64,000 nt of DNA from Fibrobacter sp. UWT2 (GCF_900142545.1 NZ_FRBF01000006.1:145547-209546); one strand, 5' to 3'. Shown: positions 34,983-45,188, counted from the stretch's first letter. A program made the numbers and translations. Notes: generated from the letters alone by a model not told the origin.

Positions 34983-36050
34983 TTAACGAGATTTGACGAT
35001 TTCCCAAGCGTCGTCAAAGAGCTTGGCTGCAACACCCGGATCACGCAAGAAGACCATGCGGTCGATTTCTTCCCTCGTGGGGTTGATTACGCGGTTTTGC
35101 TTGAACTTGTCGTCAATGATTTTTATTGAAGCCCTGTTGGGTGTTGCAAAGTTGGTTGATTGGGCTAACCTTGCTCCGTTCTGGGCGTCAAGAATATAGT
35201 TCATGAAGGCGTGGGCACCGTCGGCATTTTGGGCGTGACTGCTGAGCGTCATGGCATCGACCCACATAAAGCTTCCTTCAGTAGGGATCGCGTATCGAAG
35301 AGTCGGGTCTTCAGATATGGCGCTCATGGCTTCACCGTTGAAAACAATGGCTGCACTGATTTCGCCTTTTAGAACTTTGTCTTTAGCGCTTACGGAACCT
35401 TCAAAACCGGCGAAATGTGCGTCGCGTTTTGCTTCACGAATCAAATCAATGGCTTCGTTGATATCTTCAATCTTCACGCTGTTGGCGTTCAAGCCTTTAG
35501 CTTGCAAAGCCATCGAAAGCATCGAACGGGATTCGTCGAGCAGGCTGAATTTTCCTTTGACTTGCTGGGGGTTGAAAAGAATGTTGTAGCTGACCTTGTT
35601 TTCGTTAAGGGTCGTGTCGCGGTAAAGGATGCCGGTGGTTCCCCACAGGTAAGGAAGCGTAAATGTGTTGCCTGGATCATAAACCGGATTCTTGAACTGA
35701 TCAGCGACATTTACTTTGTTTGGAATCTTGTCCATGTCAATTGGAATAATGAGTCCCAAGTGAATCATTTGCTGAATAACAACATCCGAGGCAATCACCA
35801 CATCGTATTGTTTTTCGATGGCCTGCTGGAGCGTGCTAATCATTTGTTCCTGGGCTTCGTATTCTTCCAACTGCAGCTTGTAACCGGTCTTCATTTGAAA
35901 ATCGGTAATCATTTCTGGGGCGATGTATTTGCTGTACGTAAGTACGGTGACTGTCTGGGGAGTCTGTTGCGATTTTTGGTCGCAACCACAGAACACCCCT
36001 GTTGCAAGGAGGACCATCGCAACTACAATGTAAGAAACCAAATTTTTCAT
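34983..36050 (-). CDS. PotD-like polyamine-binding lipoprotein
   Basis: About 355 residues from the ATG at 36050, which has AAGGAG upstream and starts a lipoprotein signal (LVSYIVVAMVLLATGVFCGC); the open frame to 36086 adds 12 implausible residues. Family segments are VTVLTYSKYIAPEMITDFQMKTG, YDVVIASDVVIQQMIHLGLI, TLPYLWGTTGILYRD, DESRSMLSMALQAKGLN and INPTREEIDRMVFLRDPG, matching PotD/PotF solute-binding proteins for spermidine or putrescine. The permease and ATPase genes (potABC) are not adjacent, so its partner transporter is unknown. It follows the aminotransferase gene by 44 bases. Confidence 0.85.
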   Translation of the reverse strand: MKNLVSYIVVAMVLLATGVFCGCDQKSQQTPQTVTVLTYSKYIAPEMITDFQMKTGYKLQLEEYEAQEQMISTLQQAIEKQYDVVIASDVVIQQMIHLGLIIPIDMDKIPNKVNVADQFKNPVYDPGNTFTLPYLWGTTGILYRDTTLNENKVSYNILFNPQQVKGKFSLLDESRSMLSMALQAKGLNANSVKIEDINEAIDLIREAKRDAHFAGFEGSVSAKDKVLKGEISAAIVFNGEAMSAISEDPTLRYAIPTEGSFMWVDAMTLSSHAQNADGAHAFMNYILDAQNGARLAQSTNFATPNRASIKIIDDKFKQNRVINPTREEIDRMVFLRDPGVAAKLFDDAWEIVKSR

Positions 36051-36094
36051 ACCATCTCCTTCTTTGACAGTCCTCCCAATCCCCATTGCTGCAA

Positions 36095-37396
36095 CTAGCT
36101 GTGCAGGTATTCCACAATTGCGTCGTGAATCGTGGTGAACACACTGCGCAGTTCGTCTTCGTCTTCTTCCAGAAGCGTCACACGGAATCCCTTCAAGTCC
36201 GTGCAGAAGCTCGTGCTAGGCACAACACAAATCCCCTTTGCGCCCAGCAGGTAGTAAACGAAGCGGTAGTCCAAGTTCGTGGTCTTGCTGCACCATTCTT
36301 CCACTTTCTTCTTGATAATCGGGTTGTCGATCTTCAAGTTTTGGTGGCTGTTCAGCGTTCCTTCGCGGAAGATAATGGTGTTGTAGAATGCACCGTAGGT
36401 CGGGTTGAAATACAGTTCCGGAATGTCGGAAAGGATTTCATTGATGATGGCGCTACGGCGGCCAATCTTTTCGTTCAGGGCGGTGCGGTGTTCCATGAAG
36501 CGCGGATCACCCAGCACGCGAGGAATCGTCATCTGCGGGAGCGTGGTCGAGCAGACTTCCACCATCTTGGCGTTGTCGATCGCACGGCAGAAGGCGTCGA
36601 ACTGTTCGTCCTTGTCGCGGTTGTAGTATTCAGCCCAGCCGCAACGAGCGCCCGGCCACGGGTATTCCTTGGAAATGCCCTTGAGGGCGATACCCGGAAC
36701 GTCGCCGATGTATTCGGCGAGGGCATAGGCGTGAGCTCCATTGTACGTAATCTTGTTGTAGATTTCGTCGCAAATGATGAATAGGTTGTAGCGCTTGGCG
36801 ATGTCTACAATCTTTTGGAGAATGTCGAGCGGGTAAACCATGCCCGTCGGATTGTCCGGGTTCAAGATCAAAATGCCCGCAATGCTCGGGTTATACTTCA
36901 CCTTGTTTTCAAGTTCATCCAAATCCGGATACCAGTGGTTTTCCGGTTGCAGGCGGTAGGTAATCGGGGCCGTGTGGGCGTGAGCCGCTTCGGCAGAGCT
37001 GTGCGTGCTGTATGCCGGGGCAGGTCCGATAATGCGGGTGTTCATAGAGAGCAGGCTGTAAATGGTGGCGATAGCGTCACCCAAGCCGTTAAAGAACACG
37101 ATGTCGTCTACGTTAATCTGCGTGCCGCCGAGCTTGTTGTTTTCTTTTACCAAGAATTCGCGTGTTTCGAGCATGCCCTTGGAGGGGCAATAGCCGTAGC
37201 TGCGGTTGGTGCGGGCAAGATCAACTACAATATCCTTAATCCAGTCGGGGACTTGGCACTTCTTTTCAATCGGGTCGCCGATGTTTTCCCAATGAATCGG
37301 CAAGCCGAGTGCCTTGAGCTGGTTTGCCTTCTTCACGATCTCGCGGATTTCGTAAGAAAGTTCCTTGGCACCTTCGCTCAATAATCTTCTGCGCAT
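36095..37396 (-). CDS. Pyridoxal-phosphate-dependent aminotransferase (class I/II)
   Basis: 433 residues. The fold type I aminotransferase core is shown by IGDPIEKKCQVP, SYGYCPSKGMLETREFL, LILNPDNPTGMVYPL, LFIICDEIYNKITYNG and the cofactor lysine in LKGISKEYPWPGARCGW. The C-terminal half has VCSTTLPQMTIPRVLGD and GFRVTLLEEDEDEL. The family includes alanine and aspartate aminotransferases; the exact substrate is uncertain, although AlaA-like enzymes share this layout. TTAGGAG precedes the ATG. The PotD-like gene follows on the same strand. Confidence 0.85.
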   Translation of the reverse strand: MRRRLLSEGAKELSYEIREIVKKANQLKALGLPIHWENIGDPIEKKCQVPDWIKDIVVDLARTNRSYGYCPSKGMLETREFLVKENNKLGGTQINVDDIVFFNGLGDAIATIYSLLSMNTRIIGPAPAYSTHSSAEAAHAHTAPITYRLQPENHWYPDLDELENKVKYNPSIAGILILNPDNPTGMVYPLDILQKIVDIAKRYNLFIICDEIYNKITYNGAHAYALAEYIGDVPGIALKGISKEYPWPGARCGWAEYYNRDKDEQFDAFCRAIDNAKMVEVCSTTLPQMTIPRVLGDPRFMEHRTALNEKIGRRSAIINEILSDIPELYFNPTYGAFYNTIIFREGTLNSHQNLKIDNPIIKKKVEEWCSKTTNLDYRFVYYLLGAKGICVVPSTSFCTDLKGFRVTLLEEDEDELRSVFTTIHDAIVEYLHS

Positions 37397-37600
37397 TTTT
37401 AGCTCCTAAAAGGGGATTTTTTCGTCTTTTTTTGAAAATAATAGAAAAAAGCTGGCTGTTCATATGTCGTAGCGCCTTAAAATATTCCAAGTTGGACTGT
37501 TTTGTTTTGGACTAGTGATTTGTGACTTTTTTTGTTTCATAAAAGTTACAAGCGATATAGATTTAAAAGCATATAACCCCCTTAACCCCGGAGGCACCCC

Positions 37601-40600
37601 ATGAAAACCGCAATCTTTAGCTCTATTTTGACCGTCGGCTTGGGCGCTTCCGCTTGGGCCGCGACTCCCGTAGAAATCCCCATGGGTGGGACTCTTGTTA
37701 TTGACAATTTTGCCAATGCAGATGCTAATTCAGCTCTTGGACCGTGGGACATTTACCCGGATGCCAGCGGAAAGACGACGTTAGATACGTCTTTCGTTTC
37801 TAATGCCGGAGTTAACGGAACCTCCAATGCGTTAAGGCTAGATTATTCCTTGGATGGTTCTAACGTCTTGGGATACGATCCGTTTGTAGAGGCCGCTGTC
37901 TATGTCGATAAAAATTCGGCAGCAGCGGACTTTTCTAATTGTAACGAGATTCAGTACGAATATCGTGGCAACTATGGACATTCTTTCAGGGTCATTGGCG
38001 ATGTTGACGTGGCAAGCGATTATCACCATACGATGCTCGATGGTGAATATACCTGGCAAACGGCAACAATCCATTGGAATGATCTCTATCAAGCAGGATG
38101 GGGAATTGACGGCGATATCGATTACGTGAAAAAGAATTTACTTGCCTTCTCGTGGCAGGTTCAGAATGAAGACGGAACGGAGGGCTACCTTGAAATAGCG
38201 AACATCCGTTGCAAGCATGCGGCTGCATACACGGTTAGTTTCTATTGGGGTGATTCACTGCTCCGTAGCGAAGAATTTTTCGAAGGAGATTGGCCGAACT
38301 ACAATGGTTCGTACTCATTCTCGACCGAAAAATATGAATATGAAATTAATGGCTGGACTCCTGAAAGGGATGTCGTTACGGCAGATGCTTCTTACCATGC
38401 GGTTTTGGATAGCTCTATCCGTCATTATGAGGTCCGTTTCATGAATCAGTTTGGGGATGAATTGATGTCCCAAGAACTGGAATATGGAATGATTCCAGCT
38501 TATGTTGGGCTGAATCCCGAAAAAATTCCCTCTGTCGGTTATTCCTATACCTTTAAGGGTTGGGGAAAGCGAGTGTGCGAAGAGGTTGAACATGAGTATT
38601 GCTATGATTACGGTAAAGGCGAGTATTGTGACTCCTGGACTGAAAATGAGTGTAAAATTGTTTACGAGGAATCTTTAGCGCCTGTAACGGAAAATGCTTG
38701 GTATTATCCGGCTTATGATTCGACCTTAAATAGCTATACGGTCAAGTTTGCCGATTACAACGGCGATTCCATCAGCGAAAAGATGTACACTTATGGTACG
38801 AAGGGCATCGAGATTCCTGCCGCTCCGACTCGTGCTGCTGCTGGTGATACGACTTACACCTTTAAGGGGTGGATGCCTTACATTGATGAAGATACGGAAG
38901 TTGATGGAAATGCGGTGTATGTGGCGACCTACACAGCGACGGTTACAAATGGCGAAGACACCGTAGACGTTGAACTCTATACGGTCACCTTTGTCAACGG
39001 TTCCGAAATTTTGCAGACGGGAGAATATGCCTGGGGCGAAACGCCGGAATATACGGGTGTAATACCGTCCAAGGATTCTACCGCAGAATATGTCTATACC
39101 TTTAGTGATTGGAGAGATCCGGAAGGATGGTACGGAACCCATGAAACATATGGCAATACCATATACATGGCGCTGTTTGATGAACAGTACCGTAAATACT
39201 GGATTGTATTCCGTAATGACGACGATACCGTAATTGATTCAATCCAATTTGATTATGGAAGTACGATTGGTATGTATGATCTCATGTATTACTATAATCT
39301 TAAGGTAAAGTCGATTGAAGATGGGTATAGCCAGGACTACTATAGTGGTGCTTGGACTCCTGAGCTCAAGCGTGTAACGGGTCGTGCCGAATACAAGGCC
39401 ATTTACAGCTATAGGGTACGCTTTGCCGATGTCGATGGAAGGGTCATCAAAGATCAATGGCTCAAGAAGGGTGAAATCCCCGATTGCAAGGACTGCAATA
39501 CGAAAAAGGATCCGACGGCTGAATACACGTATGAGTTTGTCGGCTGGAATAAGGAATATGCTCCGGTGACCGATACCACGACTTACATCGCTGTCTATAG
39601 GGCTGTTCCTGTGCCGAAGCCGACAGTTCAGGAAATTGCCGTGGGCGAGTCTCTGTTGATTGATGATTTCGAGGACGGAGACGAAATCTCTACTCTGGGA
39701 ACAGGGTGGTTCGTGTATAACGACAACGATGCCATCTACGATATCAATGGTAATGATACGTTGTATTACAACTCCCAGATTTCGAAGATGGTCACAATTG
39801 CTGGCGATAAGGGCAACGTGATGAACCTTTTGTATAAAGGCGATTGCGAAATAGATGACGATAAGGGTAGACTCTATTGCCGTGGTTGGCTTGGTGCCGG
39901 ATTGATGCTTGCACCTGAAGACCAGTCGCTTGACTTGTCGCAGTGCAATGCAATCCAGTACGATTACCGTGGTGGTGCGCATAACTTTAGAATTCAGAGC
40001 CTTTATGACAAGAATGATCAATACTTAGAAACGCATGTTGTGGGAAGTGATACCTTTACAACCGCAACGATTTTGCGCAGCAGTTTCGGTTATGATTATT
40101 GGTTTATGGGCAGTAGCGTTTCTGCGGATCTCGCGTTTACTCATGCAACCGCTTTCGTATGGAACAATATGCAAGGCGAAGGTACATTGGAAATAGACAA
40201 CATCCGTTGCCTGCATAAGCCTAGCTATATCGTAAAGTTCTACGATGGTGAAACGTTGCTGGATAGTGCTGAATTTGTAGAAGGTGAAATGCCTGAATAC
40301 AATGGCGAAACGGACCTGTGGTGGCTTGCGTATAATCGTGAAGACCCGCAGTATTCATATTCGTTCGATGGATGGACTCCGGAACTTGCTCCGGTACAAG
40401 CTGATGTTTCGTACCAGGTTGCATTCGAAAAGTCTCCCAAGACCTATGACATTTGCTTCTATGGGGATAAGGGATATGGCTTTGATGGTTACTGTCAAGA
40501 AGTGGAATACGGTCAAGTGCCTGTATTCGAAGGCGAATTGACTATCGACCCGGATGAATCGTGCAATGAATACGAGTTTACCAAGTGGCGCTCTTGTGAA

Positions 40601-43600
40601 TACAAACTTGTTGCCGATGGCGGTTATCAGTATGTGTGTGTCAATGAACTGGTTCCGGTGACCGGCCGCAGGACTTACTATGCAGAATTTGACTGTAAGG
40701 ATCCGAGAACGTTCACGATTACCTTCTTGAACGATAATGGCGATACGCTTTCTTCAAAGGAATACGGTTACGATGAGTATGTAGACGAACCGTATGCAGA
40801 AAAGGAAGCGACGGAACAGTATGTCTATAGCTTTACTGGCTGGTCTCCGGACGTAGAACGATGGGTCTATGAAGATGCTACCTATACGGCGCAATACGAA
40901 GCGTATCCCAGAGAATATAATGTGCGCTTTGTAAACAGCTGGGGAAGCTCGGTGTATGTTAACGACGAGTATGAAATTGCGTATCCGTATGGAACCCCGT
41001 ATAGTGATATCGCTTTGCCGACAGAGGTGCTTGATGATGATCAATACTGGGATACGATATTTGTGTTTGCCGGTTGGGATATTGATCAGACGGGTGACGG
41101 TATCGTGAAGAGCGATATGGTAATCAAGCCTAAGTACAACAAGAAGTACGCCGTGCGCTTTGAAAGTTACGATTGGAATGGAACCTTTACGATTCCTGTG
41201 GGTGATAGTGAAGTTGTTTATTACCCTGAGGGCATGTCGCTTAGCCAGATTGTAAAGCCCGCAGATCCTACGCGTAAACCTTGGCATGACTATGAAACGG
41301 ATTCAATTGTCAAATATGAATTTGCCGGCTGGTTGCCGACCTTTGGCGAAGACGATGTCTTGACGGGCCCGATGACCTTCAGGGCGAACTATAAGACCTC
41401 TGACAATAAATATACGGTGACCTTTATGGCGGATGATGAAGTCATTTACCAGATAGAAGTTGCTAAGGACTCTGTTCCTAAATATGATGGTTGGATACCT
41501 TACAGATCTTCGACTTCGGAATTCAGCTATGTCTGGGATAGCGAAGACGGCTGGGAACCGGCACTTTCTGCCGTGACGGGACCGGTGGTTTATCATGCCA
41601 AGTTTAAAGCTGTTCCGCAGCAGTACGAAGTGGTATTCGTGACTGAAGCTGGAGATACGATTTCCCGCAAGACGTACGGCTATGGTGCTACGATTACAGA
41701 TGCTCCTGCCATGGCAACTATTGTCGCCGGCAAGACGGGTGAATTCGAGTATAGCGAAGACTGGTGTACATTAGGAACCGGTTGGCGTTGGTATGATAAT
41801 GATGGCGATGAAATTTGGGAAGAATATCATTACATAAATTGCGGTAATCCTGGATTGGAACCGGTGACGGAAAATGTAACATATGTTCCCAATATTCGCT
41901 ACCAGGTCGGTTTCTACGATGGTGATGGCAAATTGATGAACGATGAGTTCTGGTCCGACTTTGGTTGGTATCGCTACGGGGAAGAGCCTGAATACTACTG
42001 TGAAAAGGGATATTGCTACGGATATCAGATCCCGACCAAGACGTCTTCTGTCGCGTATGATTACGTATGGAATGGCGGCTGGACTCCGGCTCTTGATACT
42101 GTAAGGGGCTCCACCGGTTACACGGCTACATTCGACAGTACGCTCCGTCAGTATGAGGTTGTTTTCGAAGACGAAGACGGTACCGTGCTCAAGGCCGCAA
42201 TCCTCTATAATTACGGTACATTGGTCAATGATATCATGCTTCCGCCTGACCCGAAAAAGAACCCGACGGCAACGACGGTCTACACCTTCAAGGGTTGGTC
42301 TTTGAAGCCGGTGACGGGAGATGTGACATACAAGGCTTCTTACGAAGAATCTCCCAGAATGTATCTGGTGACCTTTGTGGGTGATGACGGCAAGACCATT
42401 GTTGATACGGCAAGCTACGAATACGAAACCGATGTGTCTAAAATCGTGGTGCCCGAAGCCCCTGTCAAGGATGGCTTCAAGTTCACGGGCTGGACTCCGG
42501 AAATTGCTTCTGTGACGAGTGAGGCTACCTATAAGGCCAACTACGTTGAAAGCAACAAGTTCGTGGTTACCTGGCGTAACGAAGACGGCACGATGCTCCT
42601 GCAACAGACCTATACCGAAGGCGAAACGCCCACGTACGCGGGCGAGACACCGACCAAGGAATCTACGGTGGAATCTGATTTCGCGTTTGACGGATGGACT
42701 CCTGCTGTAGCTGCGGTTGCAAAGGATGTCGAATATACGGCCACCTACAAGGCTAGTGCTCGCAAGTACTATGTCAAGTTCGTGAACTACGAAGGAACGC
42801 TCCTCGATTCTACGGTCTATGAGTACGGTACGTTGGCAGAAGCTATTACGGTTCCTGCAGTTCCTGAAAGGGCTTCGACCGAAAACTACATCTACACCTT
42901 TGCTGGCTGGCTGCCTGCTGTCGGAGATGTGACCGGTGATGTGACATACATGGCACTGTTCGGAAATGAAAAGCGTACCTATACGGTTACCTTCGTGGAT
43001 GAAAATGGCGAGGTGCTTAACTCGGATCGGTATTACTATAACGAGGTCGTAAACAAGCCGACTTGGGGCCCGAGAAAGACCACGCCGGAATGTTACTATG
43101 AGTTCGAATCCTGGAAACTTACGGCTGGTTCAAGCGATACGGTAAAGTCTGACATGGAATACACGGTCGTCTATTCAACACAGTGTGAGGAAAGACGTTA
43201 CTATGTTGATTTCTATGATCCGATTGCTGAAGACTGGTATGGTGAAAAGGCATACGCATACGGTACCAAGGCTTCTGAACTGACGAACATTCCTAATGTT
43301 GTCGAAGATACGACAATTGGCGATTGCTCTTACCACTTTGTCGGTTGGGAACCCGAAATTACCGATGTTACCACGCACATGGATTACAGTGCTAAGTACG
43401 AAAAGACCTGTAAGACTCAGTTCGAGGTCGCATGGCGTAATGACGACGGCACGACTCTCAAAACGGAAAAATACAATAAGAATGAAATTCCGAATTACGA
43501 TGGAGAGACTCCTGTAAAGAAGGATAGCGAAAGGTTCACTTATAGGTTTAGAGGCTGGACGCCAGAGATTACGGCAGTCGTTGCAGATACCTACTATACG

Positions 43601-44677
43601 GCCAAGTACGATTCTGCTTACCGTATGTACGACATCTACTTTGTGGATAGGTTCAATCACGATGGCTTTGTCAATGGCGAATGGGTTGCATCGTACCGCT
43701 ACGGGACTGCTGCAAGTGTCGTTGCCAGTGACGTGCCGGCTCTTGCCGCCGTGGTGAACGGAAACTGCACTTACACCTTCAAGAAGTGGGATAACCCGAT
43801 TGAAGATGTGACGGCAATTGCAACCTATGTTGCGGAATATGACACCGTCTGCATCGATCCGCCTGCAAGCTCCAGCAGCGAAGTACCGCCGGTATCCAGT
43901 TCCAGCGAACCGTCTGTGGTAAGCAGCAGCTCTGAAGTGCCTGTTGTATCTAGTAGCTCTGAAGAACCTGTTGTGTCTAGTAGCTCCGAACCTCCGGTCG
44001 TCTCTAGCAGCAGCGTCGTTCCGCCTGCAAGCTCCAGCAGTGTCGTGCCGCCGGTATCTAGCTCTAGCGAACCGCCTGTGGTAAGCAGCAGCTCCGAAGT
44101 GCCTGCAGTGTCTAGTAGCTCCGAACCTCCGGTTGTCTCTAGCAGCAGTGAGGTTCCGCCGGTATCTAGCTCTAGCGAACCGCCTGTGGTAAGCAGCAGC
44201 TCTGAAGAACCTGTTGTATCTAGCAGCTCCGAACCTCCGGTCGTCTCTAGCAGCAGCGTCGTTCCGCCTGCAAGCTCCAGCAGTGTCGTGCCGCCGGTAT
44301 CTAGCTCTAGCGAACCGCCTGTGGTAAGCAGCAGCTCTGAAGTGCCTGCAGTGTCTAGCAGCTCCGAACCTCCGAAGTCTAGTTCTAGCAGCGTGACGCC
44401 GGAATCGTCTAGCAGCGATAATCCGACGTACGTCGCGAACAACCTGCAGAGTACTGTCAAGTTCGGACTTGCGAACAGGACCTTGACCATCATGCTCACG
44501 AGCCCCTCGGCTGTACGCGTCCAGGTGTTCGACATGAACGGTCAGCTTCTCGAAGGCTTTAATGAGTTCGTAACAGGCTCCAAGGACTTCGACCTAAGCG
44601 CCCTCAAGCAAGGCAATTACGTGGTACGCGTTACCGGGGATAATGTCAAGAAATCGACACGAATCTCGATACGGTAA
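37601..44677 (+). CDS. Giant secreted repeat protein with InlB/Listeria-Bacteroides-type repeats
   Basis: 2,358 residues. A signal peptide (MKTAIFSSILTVGLGASAWA) is followed by a beta-sandwich module at ~25-205 (VIDNFANADANSALGPW ... LEIANIRCKH), which recurs at ~675-875 (LLIDDFEDGDEISTLGTGW ... LEIDNIRCLH); both look like CIA30/CBM11-type carbohydrate-binding modules. Between and after them lie about 22 repeats of ~70-75 residues of the form YxVxFxDxDGxxL...YTFxGWTPExxxVTxDxTYxAxY, like InlB B-repeats. A Ser/Pro linker of ~180 residues (9-residue units such as EPPVVSSSS) precedes the C-terminal tail domain (VQVFDMNGQLLEGF ... GNYVVRVTG). GGAGG precedes the ATG. It is probably a cell-surface adhesin binding plant fibre; that function is inferred. 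Confidence 0.8.
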   Translation: MKTAIFSSILTVGLGASAWAATPVEIPMGGTLVIDNFANADANSALGPWDIYPDASGKTTLDTSFVSNAGVNGTSNALRLDYSLDGSNVLGYDPFVEAAVYVDKNSAAADFSNCNEIQYEYRGNYGHSFRVIGDVDVASDYHHTMLDGEYTWQTATIHWNDLYQAGWGIDGDIDYVKKNLLAFSWQVQNEDGTEGYLEIANIRCKHAAAYTVSFYWGDSLLRSEEFFEGDWPNYNGSYSFSTEKYEYEINGWTPERDVVTADASYHAVLDSSIRHYEVRFMNQFGDELMSQELEYGMIPAYVGLNPEKIPSVGYSYTFKGWGKRVCEEVEHEYCYDYGKGEYCDSWTENECKIVYEESLAPVTENAWYYPAYDSTLNSYTVKFADYNGDSISEKMYTYGTKGIEIPAAPTRAAAGDTTYTFKGWMPYIDEDTEVDGNAVYVATYTATVTNGEDTVDVELYTVTFVNGSEILQTGEYAWGETPEYTGVIPSKDSTAEYVYTFSDWRDPEGWYGTHETYGNTIYMALFDEQYRKYWIVFRNDDDTVIDSIQFDYGSTIGMYDLMYYYNLKVKSIEDGYSQDYYSGAWTPELKRVTGRAEYKAIYSYRVRFADVDGRVIKDQWLKKGEIPDCKDCNTKKDPTAEYTYEFVGWNKEYAPVTDTTTYIAVYRAVPVPKPTVQEIAVGESLLIDDFEDGDEISTLGTGWFVYNDNDAIYDINGNDTLYYNSQISKMVTIAGDKGNVMNLLYKGDCEIDDDKGRLYCRGWLGAGLMLAPEDQSLDLSQCNAIQYDYRGGAHNFRIQSLYDKNDQYLETHVVGSDTFTTATILRSSFGYDYWFMGSSVSADLAFTHATAFVWNNMQGEGTLEIDNIRCLHKPSYIVKFYDGETLLDSAEFVEGEMPEYNGETDLWWLAYNREDPQYSYSFDGWTPELAPVQADVSYQVAFEKSPKTYDICFYGDKGYGFDGYCQEVEYGQVPVFEGELTIDPDESCNEYEFTKWRSCEYKLVADGGYQYVCVNELVPVTGRRTYYAEFDCKDPRTFTITFLNDNGDTLSSKEYGYDEYVDEPYAEKEATEQYVYSFTGWSPDVERWVYEDATYTAQYEAYPREYNVRFVNSWGSSVYVNDEYEIAYPYGTPYSDIALPTEVLDDDQYWDTIFVFAGWDIDQTGDGIVKSDMVIKPKYNKKYAVRFESYDWNGTFTIPVGDSEVVYYPEGMSLSQIVKPADPTRKPWHDYETDSIVKYEFAGWLPTFGEDDVLTGPMTFRANYKTSDNKYTVTFMADDEVIYQIEVAKDSVPKYDGWIPYRSSTSEFSYVWDSEDGWEPALSAVTGPVVYHAKFKAVPQQYEVVFVTEAGDTISRKTYGYGATITDAPAMATIVAGKTGEFEYSEDWCTLGTGWRWYDNDGDEIWEEYHYINCGNPGLEPVTENVTYVPNIRYQVGFYDGDGKLMNDEFWSDFGWYRYGEEPEYYCEKGYCYGYQIPTKTSSVAYDYVWNGGWTPALDTVRGSTGYTATFDSTLRQYEVVFEDEDGTVLKAAILYNYGTLVNDIMLPPDPKKNPTATTVYTFKGWSLKPVTGDVTYKASYEESPRMYLVTFVGDDGKTIVDTASYEYETDVSKIVVPEAPVKDGFKFTGWTPEIASVTSEATYKANYVESNKFVVTWRNEDGTMLLQQTYTEGETPTYAGETPTKESTVESDFAFDGWTPAVAAVAKDVEYTATYKASARKYYVKFVNYEGTLLDSTVYEYGTLAEAITVPAVPERASTENYIYTFAGWLPAVGDVTGDVTYMALFGNEKRTYTVTFVDENGEVLNSDRYYYNEVVNKPTWGPRKTTPECYYEFESWKLTAGSSDTVKSDMEYTVVYSTQCEERRYYVDFYDPIAEDWYGEKAYAYGTKASELTNIPNVVEDTTIGDCSYHFVGWEPEITDVTTHMDYSAKYEKTCKTQFEVAWRNDDGTTLKTEKYNKNEIPNYDGETPVKKDSERFTYRFRGWTPEITAVVADTYYTAKYDSAYRMYDIYFVDRFNHDGFVNGEWVASYRYGTAASVVASDVPALAAVVNGNCTYTFKKWDNPIEDVTAIATYVAEYDTVCIDPPASSSSEVPPVSSSSEPSVVSSSSEVPVVSSSSEEPVVSSSSEPPVVSSSSVVPPASSSSVVPPVSSSSEPPVVSSSSEVPAVSSSSEPPVVSSSSEVPPVSSSSEPPVVSSSSEEPVVSSSSEPPVVSSSSVVPPASSSSVVPPVSSSSEPPVVSSSSEVPAVSSSSEPPKSSSSSVTPESSSSDNPTYVANNLQSTVKFGLANRTLTIMLTSPSAVRVQVFDMNGQLLEGFNEFVTGSKDFDLSALKQGNYVVRVTGDNVKKSTRISIR
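43988..44371 (+). repeat. Duplicated 81-residue linker segment (243-base period)
   Basis: The ~140 bases from 43988 recur from 44231 with only a few synonymous changes, giving a 243-base period, equal to nine 9-residue Ser/Pro units. It lies wholly inside the giant repeat gene. Confidence 0.85.
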
Positions 44678-44709
44678 GGTCGCCATAAGATAAACTTGCC
44701 CTCTGAAAC

Positions 44710-44745
44710 AAATCCCGACTCCTCAAAATCAGGAGCCGGGATTTT
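44710..44745 (+). terminator. Terminator after the giant repeat gene
   Basis: AATCCCG-a-CTCCT pairs with AGGAG-c-CGGGATT, one mismatch in the middle, followed by TTTT. The -10-like element of the next gene starts at once. Confidence 0.85.
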
Positions 44746-44746
44746 C

Positions 44747-44759
44747 TATATTCGCTTCT
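44747..44759 (+). promoter_or_regulatory. -10-like TATATT before the HsdR-N-like gene
   Basis: TATATT (44747-44752) ends seven bases before the ATG at 44760; no ribosome site is present. Confidence 0.4.
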
Positions 44760-45188
44760 ATGCTTCACGGTACACTTTACGACCCCATCCGCCAAAAGGA
44801 TGTTCCCGATACTCCCGAAGAACGGGTGCGTCAGGCGACGATCAAGTTCCTGATGGACGAGGTTAAGGTGCCGCAGAACTTGATTGCGGTGGAGTTCGCG
44901 CTTTCGATGGTGGAGCCTTCGACCGATGATCGTGTGGATTTGCTTGTGCAAAGCTTTAAGGATAACGCTGATTTAAAGCACCCCTGGCTATTGGTGGAAT
45001 GCAAGGCTCCCGGTGAATACACTTGGGAGGCATTGCAGGTTCAGCTGAACAAGTATCTAAAAGTGCTTACGCCCAAGTATGTGATGCTTTCGCTAGGCGA
45101 TGCGGTGCGTTATTTTGAGTTGGATGCTGTTACCAAGCGATTCAAGAAGATTGAAAAACTGCCGGAATTTACTTCACTACAGAAATAA
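44760..45188 (+). CDS. Stand-alone HsdR N-terminal-type nuclease domain protein
   Basis: 142 residues. It matches the N-terminal nuclease domain of type I restriction subunit HsdR (HSDR_N_2 type): DTPEERVRQATIKFLMDE, DDRVDLLVQSF with the first Asp, and LLVECKAPGEYTWEALQQ-like ECK with the PD-(D/E)xK catalytic Glu and Lys. There is no helicase part and no hsdM or hsdS gene, so it is a solo domain. Such short proteins are common in Bacteroidota and related phyla; their role is unknown. The 3' end overlaps the convergent xseA by 20 bases. Confidence 0.75.
   Translation: MLHGTLYDPIRQKDVPDTPEERVRQATIKFLMDEVKVPQNLIAVEFALSMVEPSTDDRVDLLVQSFKDNADLKHPWLLVECKAPGEYTWEALQVQLNKYLKVLTPKYVMLSLGDAVRYFELDAVTKRFKKIEKLPEFTSLQK

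Noticed and set aside
34983..36050. Complete polyamine transporter
   Set aside because: Only the binding lipoprotein is present; no permease or ATPase gene adjoins.
43860..44400. Possible CRISPR or satellite in the Ser/Pro linker
   Set aside because: The repetition is explained by in-frame 9-residue units of a surface-protein linker.
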